From the NCBI RefSeq assembly GCF_048771995.1, contig NC_133026.1:103757001-103821000 (forward strand): DNA of 64,000 nt. Reading direction: 5' to 3'. The notes under the pieces are model-generated. The model ran no database searches. It was not told the origin of the DNA and worked only from the letters and a program-made list of their open reading frames with translations. The stretch comes from Taeniopygia guttata (lineage: Eukaryota; Chordata; Aves; Passeriformes; Estrildidae). Position 1 is the first letter of the stretch; every line of letters starts with the position of its first letter. Of this stretch, positions 11,928 through 23,722 are shown piece by piece. Made by a program: the position numbers and the translations under genes.

Positions 11928-14900
11928 ATTGAAGCTATTAGCTGTTACCCTACTAGCTGCCCCACTCTTCTGTGCATATTTGCAATGCTGTTAAATATAC
12001 ATGTTTCAGGATTACTGGTTGTATTTATTTCACAAATAGTTTAGATCTACTGTATTGCCCAAATCTCTGTAATTTAATCCTTGTCTGACAACTATTCAAA
12101 CAAAAAAAAGAGAGGGAAATCCTGAGGTGATTCAAATATCGACTTAGAGCAATCATCGTTTTGCATGTAGTCAATACTGACCTTTTCTATTTAGAAAACT
12201 TGAAGGGGAAAAGAAAAGCTGCTTTTTCCTTTATAGTTTAACTATTAAAGTAATATAACAAAGTATTCTTTTGTATGTGGGGAATTTTAGTTAGAAATGG
12301 GACCAGTAAGAGTTTTACACCCTCACAACATCTAGAAACCGTAAGATACTAAGTTCCATGTCCACAAATTTTTCATGTCTTACTTCTTGATACTTTTTGT
12401 GTAGAAGGACTCTTGATGTTCAGAAATATTTTCTGTGGTGGTTACAAATTGTCCCACCCTCAACCCCTGTGTTAGACTGTATATTAGCACATCTCATGAC
12501 AGCAAGCTTGGCGCAGGGAATGATGGTCCCTGAAAATACATGTAATGGGAATATTTGGCATCTCAAAGAGGTTTCCAGACTTAGGCTACTGAGTCCCTAA
12601 GTGACTTAAGTCCCTAAGTCCCTTATTTGCTTCATCCCTCTCAGGCATGTTTAAATACCAAGGTGTAAAGACAGCTGTTGCAACCAGGAGTTACCACAAG
12701 ATAGATGCCAGTTAGTTAAAGATATTTCATTCATCAGTAGACTTTGTTGGCTTCTTTCCATTCATGACAACCATAAATTTTCTGACCTGTGATAAGTCAT
12801 CCTACTAAGTAGGAGAAGCCATGCTGAAGTAACAGAGATATTATAATACATGGCATGCTGCTCTCCAAATTAATTATCTGCAATCTGCCCTTTATGATCA
12901 CCAGGAAAAAAAAGCTAAAAATATTTTGGCTGTGTTGGTCTTGATTTGTGCCTGTTATGATTTTACTGGCATCAGGGAAAAAAGACTTACTTCCAGGTTA
13001 AATACTTCTCTGAAGTTACATGATGGAACAATCTGGCTGCAGACGCTGTTGTTTGTGGTAAAACCATTATCAATGAAAAGTTAATGAAGAAAAGACTTGG
13101 ATGAACTATATAGAAATGGGATATTACTACTAGTGGAAGGAGAATGTTTGTATGGGAGAGATAATAATTTACAGAAATGTCAGTATTAGTTTCTTCTTGG
13201 AGGAGGGAGCTTTACATCTCTGAGGTAAAGACTATAGCAGCAGACTGCCCCAGTGAATGACTCACCTGAAATTGAAGGTTCTAGCTTTTATTTCTACTGC
13301 ACATTTTTTGATAGGTCTCAGAATCAGGGTAATAAACTGGAGTATTCAGACGTCTAAATTTTCAAGTTTGATGTATCCTTTTAAAAATATTTTTGATCTT
13401 ATGGATTCTATTTTTAATTTAAATTTTACATTTCAGAGACACTTTGGCTCATGATGTCTCACTCTCAGCAGCTCTGTAAATAAAAATGCAGTCTGCTCAC
13501 CTTTAACATACTAAAGAAAGTACACAAAAAACATTACCATATAACAGCAAGTTTAAAATTAGCATCTTCAAATTTTTTTGTTGAAGCTACATCTGTTGTT
13601 TTCATTGTGAATCTGAAGGCAGCATCACCTTGAATTTACTTACTTAATTATAATTGAGTAAGTCAGTGGGATGTCAGGAAGGGAAGGACCCCAAAGCTGG
13701 CTAGAACTAGGGGACTTTAGGGAGTTAAAGAAGAAATGTGTTGCTTAGAGGGAAAATGACAAAGCTAAATCAGTGTGTACAGTACAGCTAAAAAGCAGCA
13801 ATGCTGTCTGATTCTATTGATCGTATCCAAAAAACTACAGCTTTTGAAGACAGAAATCAGATAGGTCTGGACCTTCTGTTAGAGGGAATAGAAGGACAGA
13901 TAAACTAGCCAGCCTCTGGCCTTTAGCATTCTAGTACTCTCATGTTGCTTGGGTGAAAAATACTGATAATAACTGCACTTCTGAGCTAGGACAGAGATTT
14001 CTGAAGGATGGACAAAGGCTAATTCACTCCTTTGCATCAAAGACATAGATTTACCCTTTCATATCCCGTGTTAAAGGAACATTGCATCTTCTTGTGATGC
14101 TCAGACACAATATCCACTGCGGATCTCAACAGGCTCTGCCACGAGATAGAATCCAGTTCTATGCGCTACTTGCACAGTGTGAAAACATTCTCTGTACTAT
14201 TTTTTCATTAAAAGTTACTTTTAAAAAGTGCTTCTTCTCAAAAATGGTCCTCATAGTTGCTGCAAGAATAACAGGGTGGGAATGCAATTTTCTATGTCTG
14301 TTCCCTGCAATACCTAATTTAAAGTACTAGAATTGGCCAAAGGTAGGGGGCAGAGAGACTACAGACCACAGAACAAAGTGTTCACACTGTGTGTGTGCAG
14401 ACCTAGGCACAGGTTCTTAACTGCTAATGATAGAGCTATCAGTGAAGAAATCAACATCTATGAAAAAACATAGGCTTTTGAGAAAAGTACCTAAATCAAA
14501 TGCTCAAGTAGAAATACCTGGTCATGGACATTACACACTAATATAGAAGCAATCAAAGGAAACAGCTCATGTGACAAAGGAGAACATTCAGTGTTAGGGT
14601 AGAATATTCCATTATTCATCACCAATGAAAAAAATCAGTTTCTTTCAAGACACAAAGTAGTAGTAGTAGTAGTAGCAGTAGTAGTAGTAGTAGTAATAAT
14701 AATAATAATATCAACAGTGTTAGCTTTTCAACTTTTATTTCCTATCTTTATTTCAAAGCAGTATTGCTTTGTATAAGCTAAAAAACAAATTCAATACTTG
14801 CCAAGAACTTCTAGCAAGCAGAAGACAGAGAAAGAAAAAGCAAGCTAGATTCAGTCATACTCCTCACTAAGAACACACTTTACAAGAACAAAAAGGGCAT

Positions 14901-15744
14901 ACAAGTAAACCGTTCTTAATGATTTGTTTATGTATCTAAGTAAGAATCCAGGTGATTAGCAAGAAGATTTAGGAATGCAAAGTGAAAAAGGAGGAATAAA
15001 AGACAAATTGTTTTTGACAGAAGTTTGCTGGGAAGTTATGCAATAAGAATTCAAAACTTAATGTCAATAATTTGTTCCAAAAAAAGAATGGTAGAAATTT
15101 GGATGTATTTTTTCCCCTTCTCATAAACTGTTTTCTGTTACAGAATCCTGGATGGTTTAGGATCATAAATCCTCCAAAATTTTGAGGATTAACATTATAA
15201 TAATGGAAACAGTACAGGCTGAAAGTACATTTGTTCCTGACTTTCTGACCCCTCAAGAGAGATAAATGATCATGTGTAGTGTGTTGGGGGAAAAGAAAAA
15301 TCTCTATTCCATGGACTGCAACCTAAGGGGCATCTGTTGATTACAAACTACAAACCACTCCTAAACAGTAATTTTTGAATACAGCTTGTTCTGTAGGCTG
15401 TATGAGGTAACTGAATTTTAGCTACAAATTGGCAGACATTCTTTCTTGTAGGGAAAGAATTAATCACTCACCTAAAAATTTGCAGTTGACTAAGTGCTGG
15501 AGATGATGATCGCGCTGTTATATTTATTTCATCCAAATAAATTGTGATGCCCTTCACTTAACGAGGAGTCAGGACAAGGCATGGCTAGTCATGGCTGGCA
15601 AGTCAACTGTGTTCCAAAGGTCCCATGAGAGGTGAGTGTTATTGCAAGGCTGCTTCATGTCACCTGTGAAAGATCACAGCAACTGAGGAATCTCCCTGAT
15701 GAGGAAGGAAAATGTCATGCACCTAGTCAGGAATAAAGGCACAA
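11928..15744. other. Non-coding stretch
   Basis: No gene or interspersed repeat recognised. A near-symmetric inverted repeat is centred near 13650 (ACTTACT at 13638-13644 against AGTAAGT at 13657-13663, with AATT/AATT inside), and a triplet microsatellite at 14656-14710 is listed separately. Confidence 0.55.
14656..14710. repeat. Compound triplet microsatellite (AGT)n(AAT)n
   Basis: About a dozen AGT units with one AGC interruption pass directly into about six AAT units. The AGT to AAT change is a G to A transition, so the AAT part may derive from the AGT part. It is not coding. Confidence 0.95.
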
Positions 15745-16525
15745 AAGACTTGGGAATTACAGGCTGCTCAGCCTAAACTCAGTTCCTGGGAAGTATGTAG
15801 AGCAAATCCTCTGGGAAATCATACCCAGGCTTCTGAAGAAGACTGGGAACAAGTGAGTGACTTGGAATAGCCAACATTGATTTATCTTGGGAATAAAAAT
15901 GCAAAATCTTACACTAGTGCTGGAATAACCTCATGCAACAGGACAGGTGTGGAGCAGAGTGGCTAGAAAGCCTTGGAGTTCTAATGGTCAGCAGCATAGT
16001 CTGGATATGAACCAGGAGTGTGGCTTTGCCGTGACAAAGGTAAACACACCTCAAAGTGAACTACTGTGGTTGCAGGTGGCAGGTTGAGGGAAAAGACCAC
16101 TCTTCTCTGCTCAGCAGCCTGAACAGAGTGCTGAAGTACTCTATACATTTTTGGGTACCTTGGCAGGGAAAATCCCCATATATTGAAGCAAGTACAATGG
16201 AGGGATACCAAGATGCTAGGGGGACTGGAGAACAAGATGAATGAGGAAAGGTAAACAGAAATGGGTTTGTGTCCTTTGAATTGGAAATATCTAAGGATCT
16301 GGAAGTGCCTTCATCTACCTACTGTTGGTGTTTAAAGAAAGTGGAGTAAAAGGAAAAGAGGCAGCAGATCGAATTGTAGGGTAGAAACTGTCAATTAGTT
16401 GTTAGAAACAGTATCACACTATGGCTAGTTAAACACTGCAACAAGTTGTTCAGAGAGGTTATGTGTAGTATATCCTGAGTTATTTAAAGTTTAATTAGAC
16501 AAGGGTCTAATTTAAAGGTGAAGAT
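15745..16525 (+). mobile_element. CR1 LINE, 5'-truncated and internally deleted
   Basis: The plus strand at 15755-15811 reads NYRLLSLNSVPGK followed by YVEQIL. This matches the NYRPVSLTSVPGK-VMEQIL block of the CR1 reverse transcriptase. A further decayed block at 15850-15875 reads NSQH-stop-F, where the family has NSQHGF. The sequence then jumps to the C-terminal part and 3' region ('gtctggatatgaaccaggagtgtg' from about 16000; 'aacaagttgttcagagaggttatg' at about 16440), so part of the RT has been deleted. Stops and shifts make it non-functional. There is no octamer tail, and the 3' end near 16525 is approximate. Confidence 0.85.
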
Positions 16526-17742
16526 GAATCTTATTTTAAAATTAGCCCCTTTTTGGGTGGAGAGGTGAGCTGGGTGAGCTCCAGAAATCAGTTACATAGT
16601 ATGTGATTATATGATTACATGATTATATTTCTTTGCAGTTATACAACTTGTGGCACAGTCAGAAACAGGATAAATTTCATTTTTAGTAGAAAATTACTTT
16701 ATTCAGTCAGCATCTAAAATGCTGAGAGTTCATAAGGAAAAGAGACATTCAGTTCCCTTCAGTTCCCTAATAATCTGACTACTTTAACAGTTAAGAAATC
16801 CTTATAGAGTGGAGCTAGAAGAAGTGAGAACATGAACTGTTCACACCAAGGAAGCTGGGTTATGAGATGGAACATAAATCCCCATATCCAGATTGTCCTT
16901 CAGGATGGAAAACCTGAGGATCTTAAACCAGAAATTTGCCCCCAGCCTTGGGAAATATGCTGACATCTTGACCACTGCCTGATTCAGAGGCTGAGAACCC
17001 TCTTGGAACTAGTGTAAGCATGGTCTGTTATAAATTATTTTATTTCTGCACAGAATCATCTCTGAAGACATTGCAACTCTACATTTAGAAGACATGTGTG
17101 AGTAGCACCATTTTCCTGAGATGAAAACTCAAGAATTCTCAACCTCAAAGGGTTGGATGAACGTAGAGAATGTAGAATGTATCAGGCCCTAAAAAACGAT
17201 GGCCCACAGACAGTGCGTGTGGAAAAGCAGACCCATCCCCTCTGGATTTTAGGGTGCTCCTCCTCCAGGTTTCTGCTCTGCAGTCTTTTCTGAATGACAT
17301 GCACAATGCACCTCTTCATTTTTCAAGGCAAAATAATCCTGGGATATTTTTCAATGTACTGGGGCAAGGCTAAGCCCCATTCTGTTGTAATGGCATAGGC
17401 TGTTTAGGTTATCATAGGAAGAGCCCTTTAGGGACTCCATTTGGGAATGGGGTGTTATGGTGTATGTGCCTCTGATCCATGTCCTTTCTGCAGCAGGAGT
17501 TCTGCACCTGACGGGCTGAAGCTGATGCTGCTTTTCCACATAATTTCATGCAGGTTAAACTTCCCTTCACATCTTTTTAACCATACTAAGGCCACAGAGA
17601 AACCTTATGACCTCTTGCTCTTCATCTTCCTAAAGTTAGCTGTTCACAGCCACAGCAGAAGCAAACTTTGAAAAGGAACTTTTTGAAGGATTGTACATTT
17701 GAGGGCGAAGTACTGAGTGGAGTCTACTAGCTACTACTTTAG

Positions 17743-17772
17743 TTTCTTTGAAGGTGCATACCTTCAAAGAAA
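17743..17772. repeat. Perfect 13-bp inverted repeat, 4-nt loop
   Basis: TTTCTTTGAAGGT at 17743-17755 and ACCTTCAAAGAAA at 17760-17772 are exact reverse complements separated by GCAT. The stem is long and perfect with a tetranucleotide loop. There is no associated gene. Confidence 0.93.
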
Positions 17773-17865
17773 TTAAATATCTGAGCACTTGCTCTTCATA
17801 TTAATTTTGGTTTTTAAACCAATAAATTTTTAACATTTGTTCCTTTTGATCTTCTTTTTCTTTTC

Positions 17866-17887
17866 TTTTTTTTTTTTTTTTTTTTTT
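17866..17887. repeat. T22 homopolymer
   Basis: An uninterrupted run of 22 T preceded by CTTTTTCTTTTC. It could be the poly(A) of a minus-strand retrocopy, but no retrotransposed sequence is recognisable beside it. Confidence 0.9.
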
Positions 17888-18451
17888 GGAACAAGTTTAT
17901 GCAAGCTTACACTCTGTCCTGGGAAAAGTTTGCATTATGTTTAAATATTTCCTCCAAAATATTTTTTTGCCAATCCTGTCTGAGGGTCAGATAGGCACAG
18001 GGATCAAAACCATAATACTAAGGAAGGCTATGAAAAAAAGAAATAAATATACAGTTGTACCTTCCCAAGAAAAACTTCACACTGTGGGTTTAGGTCTCCC
18101 TTAGATGAAGATTGTGTTGGTGTCAGAGATCACTATCAAACAGTGAGGCATTTCATTTCTACTGAGGGGATATATCCCTAAGACCTGAGAATCTGATAAT
18201 TGTAGCAGTGTCCCTTGTCTAAAATATAACAAGATGCTCCATTAAGCTGTTTAGTGCTCTTTAAAACTTGTGTACCAGGGTAATTTATGAGGAAGATGCC
18301 TAACTTAACCAAAAGCACATGAGGCTGTACAGGACAAAGAGCAAAGAACCTTGTTTCTCCAAGAGATTTTTTATGAACAACCAATCCAACATTGGAAACA
18401 AGAGCAAAAGAAGTGACGGCAAACAACTGTAAAGATTTTAAAACTCACTGA

Positions 18452-18502
18452 ATATAGAATATATGAAGTTTGAAGGGACCCATAAGGATAATTGAATCCA
18501 GA
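18452..18502 (-). mobile_element. Short CR1 3'-end remnant
   Basis: 'atatagaatatatgaagtt' followed by 'tgaagggacccataaggat' corresponds to the complement of the CR1 3' end (typically 'catagaatcatagaat...ttggaagggacc...aaggatcatcgagtcca'). Only about 50 bp can be recognised. The call is reasonable but the fragment is short and diverged. Confidence 0.65.
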
Positions 18503-19581
18503 AATGTCTTTTGTCATGATTCTCACAGTAGAAATGGAGCAATTTGATAGTTCAGTCTGAAGGACAGTGCATCAAAAGTAAAAGACATTTGCAAAGAAAA
18601 TTGCACAGAGTAAAGCTTTAGGGATGCTTCAGAGCTTGCAACATCTTTTACAGATATTAGTAAAACTTGAAAATAGGAAGAAAAAACAACCATCTTAAGC
18701 TTGTGCAGAATTACTTTTTTGCTGTTATACTAAAGCCAATGTGTTATCTCTGTAGGTTAATGTAGCAACATTTTTCACGTGGAATCCAAGCTAGGCAACT
18801 TGAATTGACTAAGAGAGACTGCTTTTTCATTTTTGTTGTTCTCAGTGAACAATATTATCTTATTTCTTAAACTTGAAAATTATAATGAGCAGGATGATGT
18901 GCAGGGATGTATTCTCATTTGTTGAGTGGCATTTTTTAATGGTGAGGACCCCATTATCACTGACAAGAAAAGTGCAGATAAACCCCTGTTGATTGGAAAC
19001 TACGCTGGTGTCAGTGGTTTTCAAGTATACCATGCAGTCATGTAAGAATTTTCTATTATCTCATAGAGTGCTAAATGGGGATTAAATCCTGACACTGAAA
19101 ATCCTCAGGGAAATGGCTTCTACTGCAAAATAATGAGTCTACTCATACTTGAATGTCTTCTGTTTCAACAGCGAAAAAACGCCTAGGATAAATTAACTTC
19201 CAGTCCACCATTTAGAGTCAAATGATTGCTACCTTTCCAGTGTCAGCCTTAACATATCAAGTGTGATATAAAAGAGACAAAGTTAGTGATCTAATAAACC
19301 TTGCTACATCAGATGATATCAAGGAATGTGCTTTAGGAGCATGGGCTCATGTAGGCAGCCCACGGCTTGTTTGATGTTCCTGATACTTGACATAAGCAGT
19401 GGAAGTCCTGAGTCCATCTATTTTAAGAACCTTGCTTCCTCCTGCACACACAAAGAATGACCCTTGGTTCATTCCTGCTGTTGTCCCTGCAGAGCAGGCA
19501 TGAGAGAGCCCTGCAAAGTGCTGGGACTGCTGTACCTAGGAGGATGAGGTAATAGGATTGCTATTGTAATGACTGTAAAGG

Positions 19582-19628
19582 ATTTACTGTACCATTTACC
19601 ACGCACAGTGGTAAACGGTACAGTAAAT
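19582..19628. repeat. 21-bp-arm quasi-palindrome, 5-nt loop
   Basis: The arm at 19582-19602 is repeated in reverse complement at 19608-19628 with one mismatch in 21 positions. The spacer is GCACA. The core of each arm is ACTGTACCATTTACCAC or its complement. It is too short for a normal microRNA precursor (about 47 nt in total) and has no recognisable transposon termini. Confidence 0.95.
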
Positions 19629-19670
19629 ACTAAATACTGCCCAGTAAGTATTTAGTAAGTACTAAATACT
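19628..19670. repeat. Three copies of an 11-mer in alternating orientation
   Basis: TACTAAATACT occurs at 19628-19638, its exact reverse complement AGTATTTAGTA at 19647-19657, and the forward form again at 19660-19670. The cluster directly abuts and overlaps by one base the 21-bp-arm hairpin, giving nested potential stem-loops over about 90 bp. Confidence 0.95.
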
Positions 19671-20289
19671 ACCTGGAACATCTTTTCCAGTCTGTAAATA
19701 TCTGCTGATCCCAAAATATGAATATTGTGTACAATACAATTCTATGAATTTCTGTTTTGGAAATGATCAAGTTCATCAAAGGTTCAGTAGGACCAGCTGT
19801 GCACAAATGCAGAGACAGCTTTCCTCATTTCATGTTTTGCCCTACAAATCATAGGAGGCAGTTCAGTGCAAGTGCAAGCTAACCATATGTCAGCAGGTTA
19901 AGTGCAGGCAACCCATCCCTCTCTTTCAAGCACCAGCAGACCTGGGACTACCAGCAGACATTAGAGCAAGTATGAGAAAAAAGTGCCATAGGACACTTAC
20001 CCTGCCCCTGCCAAGCTGTCCCTCTAGTAACAATTAACCTGTACAATGGGCACAGATTCAGTAATCTTTATACCTCTTTCCTGTTCCCAAATGTAGAATC
20101 AATGTCCATCTATTGCCAGAAGATCAATCCCATTCTATTGCCTGGAACTATCACGGTCTTGTGAGCCAGAGCCTTTGCAAGACAAATGCTCTTGATCATA
20201 AGTTTTCAAAAGGAAAAAGGCAGGACAATGAACTCTGGATCTGTGGCATGCGACAGGTACAGATAAAGTATTGGCACATATTTGGAAGA

Positions 20290-20605
20290 ATTATAGGATA
20301 TCCTGAGTTAGAAGGATCCACAAGGATCATTAAAGTCCAACTTCTGGCTGTGCACAGAACATCCCCAGGAACTACACCATGTGCCTGAGAGAATTCTCCA
20401 GATTCTTCTTGAACTCTGTCAGGCTTGGTGCTGTGACCACTTCCCTGGGAAGCCAGGGTTTTTCCACCCTCTGGGTGAAGAACCTTTTCCTTATATCCAA
20501 CCTTACCCGCCCCTGACAGATCTTCATCCTGTTCTTTGAGTCCTGTCGCTAGAGAGAAGAGATCAGTGCTTGTCCCTCTGCTTTCTCTTGTACAGATGCT
20601 GCAGA
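20290..20605 (-). mobile_element. CR1 LINE 3' fragment, minus strand
   Basis: The plus-strand sequence is the complement of a CR1 3' region: 'atcctgagttagaaggatcc', 'tgaactctgtcaggcttgg', 'tgctgtgaccacttccctgg', 'accctctgggtgaagaac', 'cccctgacagatcttcatcc' and 'agagagaagagatcagtgc' are all hallmark CR1 segments in this order. The octamer tail is nearly gone (only 'attatagga' remains at 20290). It resembles a younger CR1 subfamily. A 162-codon minus-strand frame running through it is accidental, because this part of CR1 is 3' untranslated. Confidence 0.92.
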
Positions 20606-23600
20606 TTTCGATATGTTTCCACTTAGTCTCCAAAGGAAAGCCTATGCCAAATACTGAACTCCAGACTTTACATTCCATGATCACTTTTAGCTAACTATAG
20701 AAAAGAATAGAGAAAGCATAAACATAAATAAAGATCTGAAACTTGTAGGGAAGAAAACCCCAAACCAACCACTTGCATAATGATTAAAATGGAGACAGGC
20801 AAGCAATTCAACTACTACAATCAAAAATTTCACTGGGGAGGAACATAAAGCAGGTAGTTTCACATAAAAAAAAGTGCATATCAGTCCTAAGAGAGATAGC
20901 AATGATCAACAACAATGATAAATGTAGTTCTGGCTACAAAGAAACTCTGGGATTTGCTGTCAGAGGGAAACATCTGGTTAAAATGAATAATAAGAAAAAT
21001 AGGTGATAAAGCTGTAAGGGAAGACGCACAGAGACAAAAAATGAAAGGGCAACTAAATTGAAAAGAATATTAGCTTTATAGGCCTGTCTCATTGTCTCTA
21101 ATAGATAAAAGTAACTGATGGATGCAAACTTGATTTGCATACTGCCCAGGGCAATAAACCTCCTGCATGCTGCTATAATAGGTATAATAAAGACTTAAAT
21201 TACATCTCAACACCCATCCAAAAAAACTTTCAAACCACAACCAAAAACCAAAAAAATCTTGTGCAAGAAAACTGATGTAAAAGTTAGGAAACATCAAATG
21301 AAGATGGCTCCTGCCACCCAGACTTGGCCTTTTGAACAAATTAATACAGAGTTTATATAATAGCATGCAATGATTCTTAGTCTGAAACCTCCTGAGTACC
21401 AACATAACAAGCGTACCTGCAGTTCTTCCTTTCTTCTCACTGTTCATTTAGAGCACTGCATGAAGCAAATGATTATATAATTGAAGGCTGTATCAGAATG
21501 CAAAAGGCTGTAGATTGATGCTGTACAAACAACATTTAATCTGACATTTTCTACCACTGGAATGCTTGCCTTTGAAATCGCAGCTTTCTCCTCACATTGA
21601 TTAAGCCAGAGACTTAAATACAAAAATCTAAATCAGAAAAAAATCCATTAGCATTTGAAACTAATGATAATATCTAGGGTCGGAGCACAGGTTTTGTACT
21701 AATTTTATACAATTAAGGCAGTAAATATTAGCAGCAGAAACAAGAAACTGTCCTGTGTCAGTACATAAAGGTCAGCAGTGCAGAGCTAGTGCAGTGCAAC
21801 GGAGGCTCCCAGTTAGCTGCAGCAGGGCTGTGGGAATACTGGGGACAAGTTGCTTGCCTTCCAGCAGAAACTAAGAATGGAGAAAAGTACTTGTCCAGAT
21901 CCCAGTATGTCTGTAACACGGACTCAGGATGCTGCCAAATATGGGAGACTGAGGGCACTCTGATACCTGGCATATCAGACACCATTGGGTGAAGTGTTTG
22001 CTGAAGGGGAACGAGAAAAACTCTATGGCCAGTTAGCAACCTTACTATCAGCAGAAGATTAGAAAGATGAATTTTTATGTTCCACTGACTCTGGAGGGCA
22101 GAACTTCATGGTTATAGACCAGGTTGTCAAACTGGAATTGACTTCAAGCTTGGGTTTCAGCCTTAGAAGAAGCAATAATTGGTATATTCCTGTCAAACTG
22201 TTGAGGTGTCCTGTATAAACAGAGAAAGCATTATTTTTGGAGCCATTTGGTGGGAGGCAAGATAAGACATGCATTTTCTAAAAGTAAAGACCAAAAAAAC
22301 TAGGGCTTCAAAGCAAAGTATTAAATCATTACTTTACCTAATTAACTAAATTTCTGCTTAATTACTACTCAATTTGTCAATCTCTAAGTGCAATATTATG
22401 TAGCTTATATGCAGAACCTTTTTGTCAAATTCCATCTCATTAGAAAGGACTTAGAACTCTAAAAAAACTCATACTTTTTTATTTAATGTTTTTTTATTTG
22501 TGAAGTGTCTGAATCAGACTGAAATATTTTTGTTTGCAGAAGTGATGTGAACTTAGGTATTTGAGAACTAAAGCACACAATGCTGAATGACATTGCTGTT
22601 TGTTCTGCTTCGCTAAGGTGTGCTTTCAGATAAGAGTCATATTTATGACTAAATGATTTGTCATCCATTCTTTGTTGTAGTTTATCCATCAGTGAATGCT
22701 TTATGTCATTCACTTCACCCCATACAAACTGTCATAAATGTCTTTTAGTGTATTGTGAAACATATACAGTATTCAGTAATTGAAAAGTGGCTGGCTTCAT
22801 CATTCCCAACCTTAAAGAACCTAAACTTTTTGTCTAGGTGTCCATTGTAACATACAAAGGATATGTTAATAGTTGAAAAATGGTCAAAGATTTCTTCTGG
22901 GTCAGCCTGAGCAGTACTGTTGTATAGAGTATACTAAGCATTGCTGACTGTTTGGGGCCGACACAGTGTAATATCCTCCATAATTCTGAAGAAAATGATC
23001 AAAATGTTCATGTATAGCCTTTAAAATAAAAAGACACATTTTATCATTATTGCTACATTAAGAAAAATATGAACTTCTTAACTAAGAAAGCAAAATCTAT
23101 GTCAATAAGGTAGATTTTACTCTTTTAATAGAAAATTTCACTGTAACTTACTATTAAATATTCCTACATTAATCTCCTTGCTTTCTGGAAAATAATCATG
23201 GACATGATAGATTATTCTGTCTTCAGCTGCACAGCAGCTAACAAGTGTGAGAAATATATTGTTCTTTGTGTGACTTGAAAAAATCTCTATTTCAAACAAG
23301 CCTTTAATTGTTTTCTCAGCTGAATGAAGTTCTAGTAGGTTTTTGCAACACAGAATTCTTTCATTCTGTCAAGACTTACCATTGTAACTACAGTGGAAGG
23401 TCGAAAAACAGCAGTATTTAATTTGCTACCATAAATGGTTTGGATAACACTATGGCATAATTTTGCTTCTTCGGAGGCAGCTATGTTTAAATTTCTTCCA
23501 TATTTTCACAGTTCCATATCCAAGTTTTGAGCATTCTATTTTTAGCAACTAGAGTAGAATTCCTTTAATGAATTGCCCTGCTTTCATTCTGCCTATCTGA

Positions 23601-23699
23601 CATTCATCCCTGAGTAACTTAGAAAATGACAGCAAGCTCTGAGCCAATGCTGCTTTCTTTACTGATCCATGCTAATTGCATCCTGGAAAGAGCAAGAAC

Positions 23700-23722
23700 T
23701 TTTTTTTTTTTTTTTTTTTTTT
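23700..23722. repeat. T23 homopolymer
   Basis: An uninterrupted run of 23 T followed by CAGGG. The combination mimics a splice acceptor but is explained by the homopolymer. Confidence 0.93.

Larger units (their letters stand above)
16526..18451. other. Non-coding stretch
   Basis: No gene recognised. It contains the perfect hairpin at 17743-17772 (listed separately), a T22 run at 17866-17887 and a 12-bp palindrome GGGATATATCCC at 18167-18178. Open frames such as 17351-17539 minus have no recognisable features. Confidence 0.55.
18503..20289. other. Non-coding stretch
   Basis: No gene recognised. Its notable content is the quasi-palindromic cluster at 19582-19670, listed separately. Confidence 0.55.

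Noticed and set aside
11551..12044. Several overlapping frames with Tyr-Ile repeats
   Set aside because: They are created by the (AT)22 microsatellite and the adjacent CR1 tail.
19582..19628. MicroRNA precursor
   Set aside because: The whole stem-loop is about 47 nt with a 5-nt loop, which is shorter than usual vertebrate precursors. The flanks do not extend the stem.
20196..20684. 162-codon minus-strand open frame, the longest in the window
   Set aside because: It overlaps the 3' untranslated part of a CR1 copy and does not follow the CR1 protein frame. No domain is recognisable.
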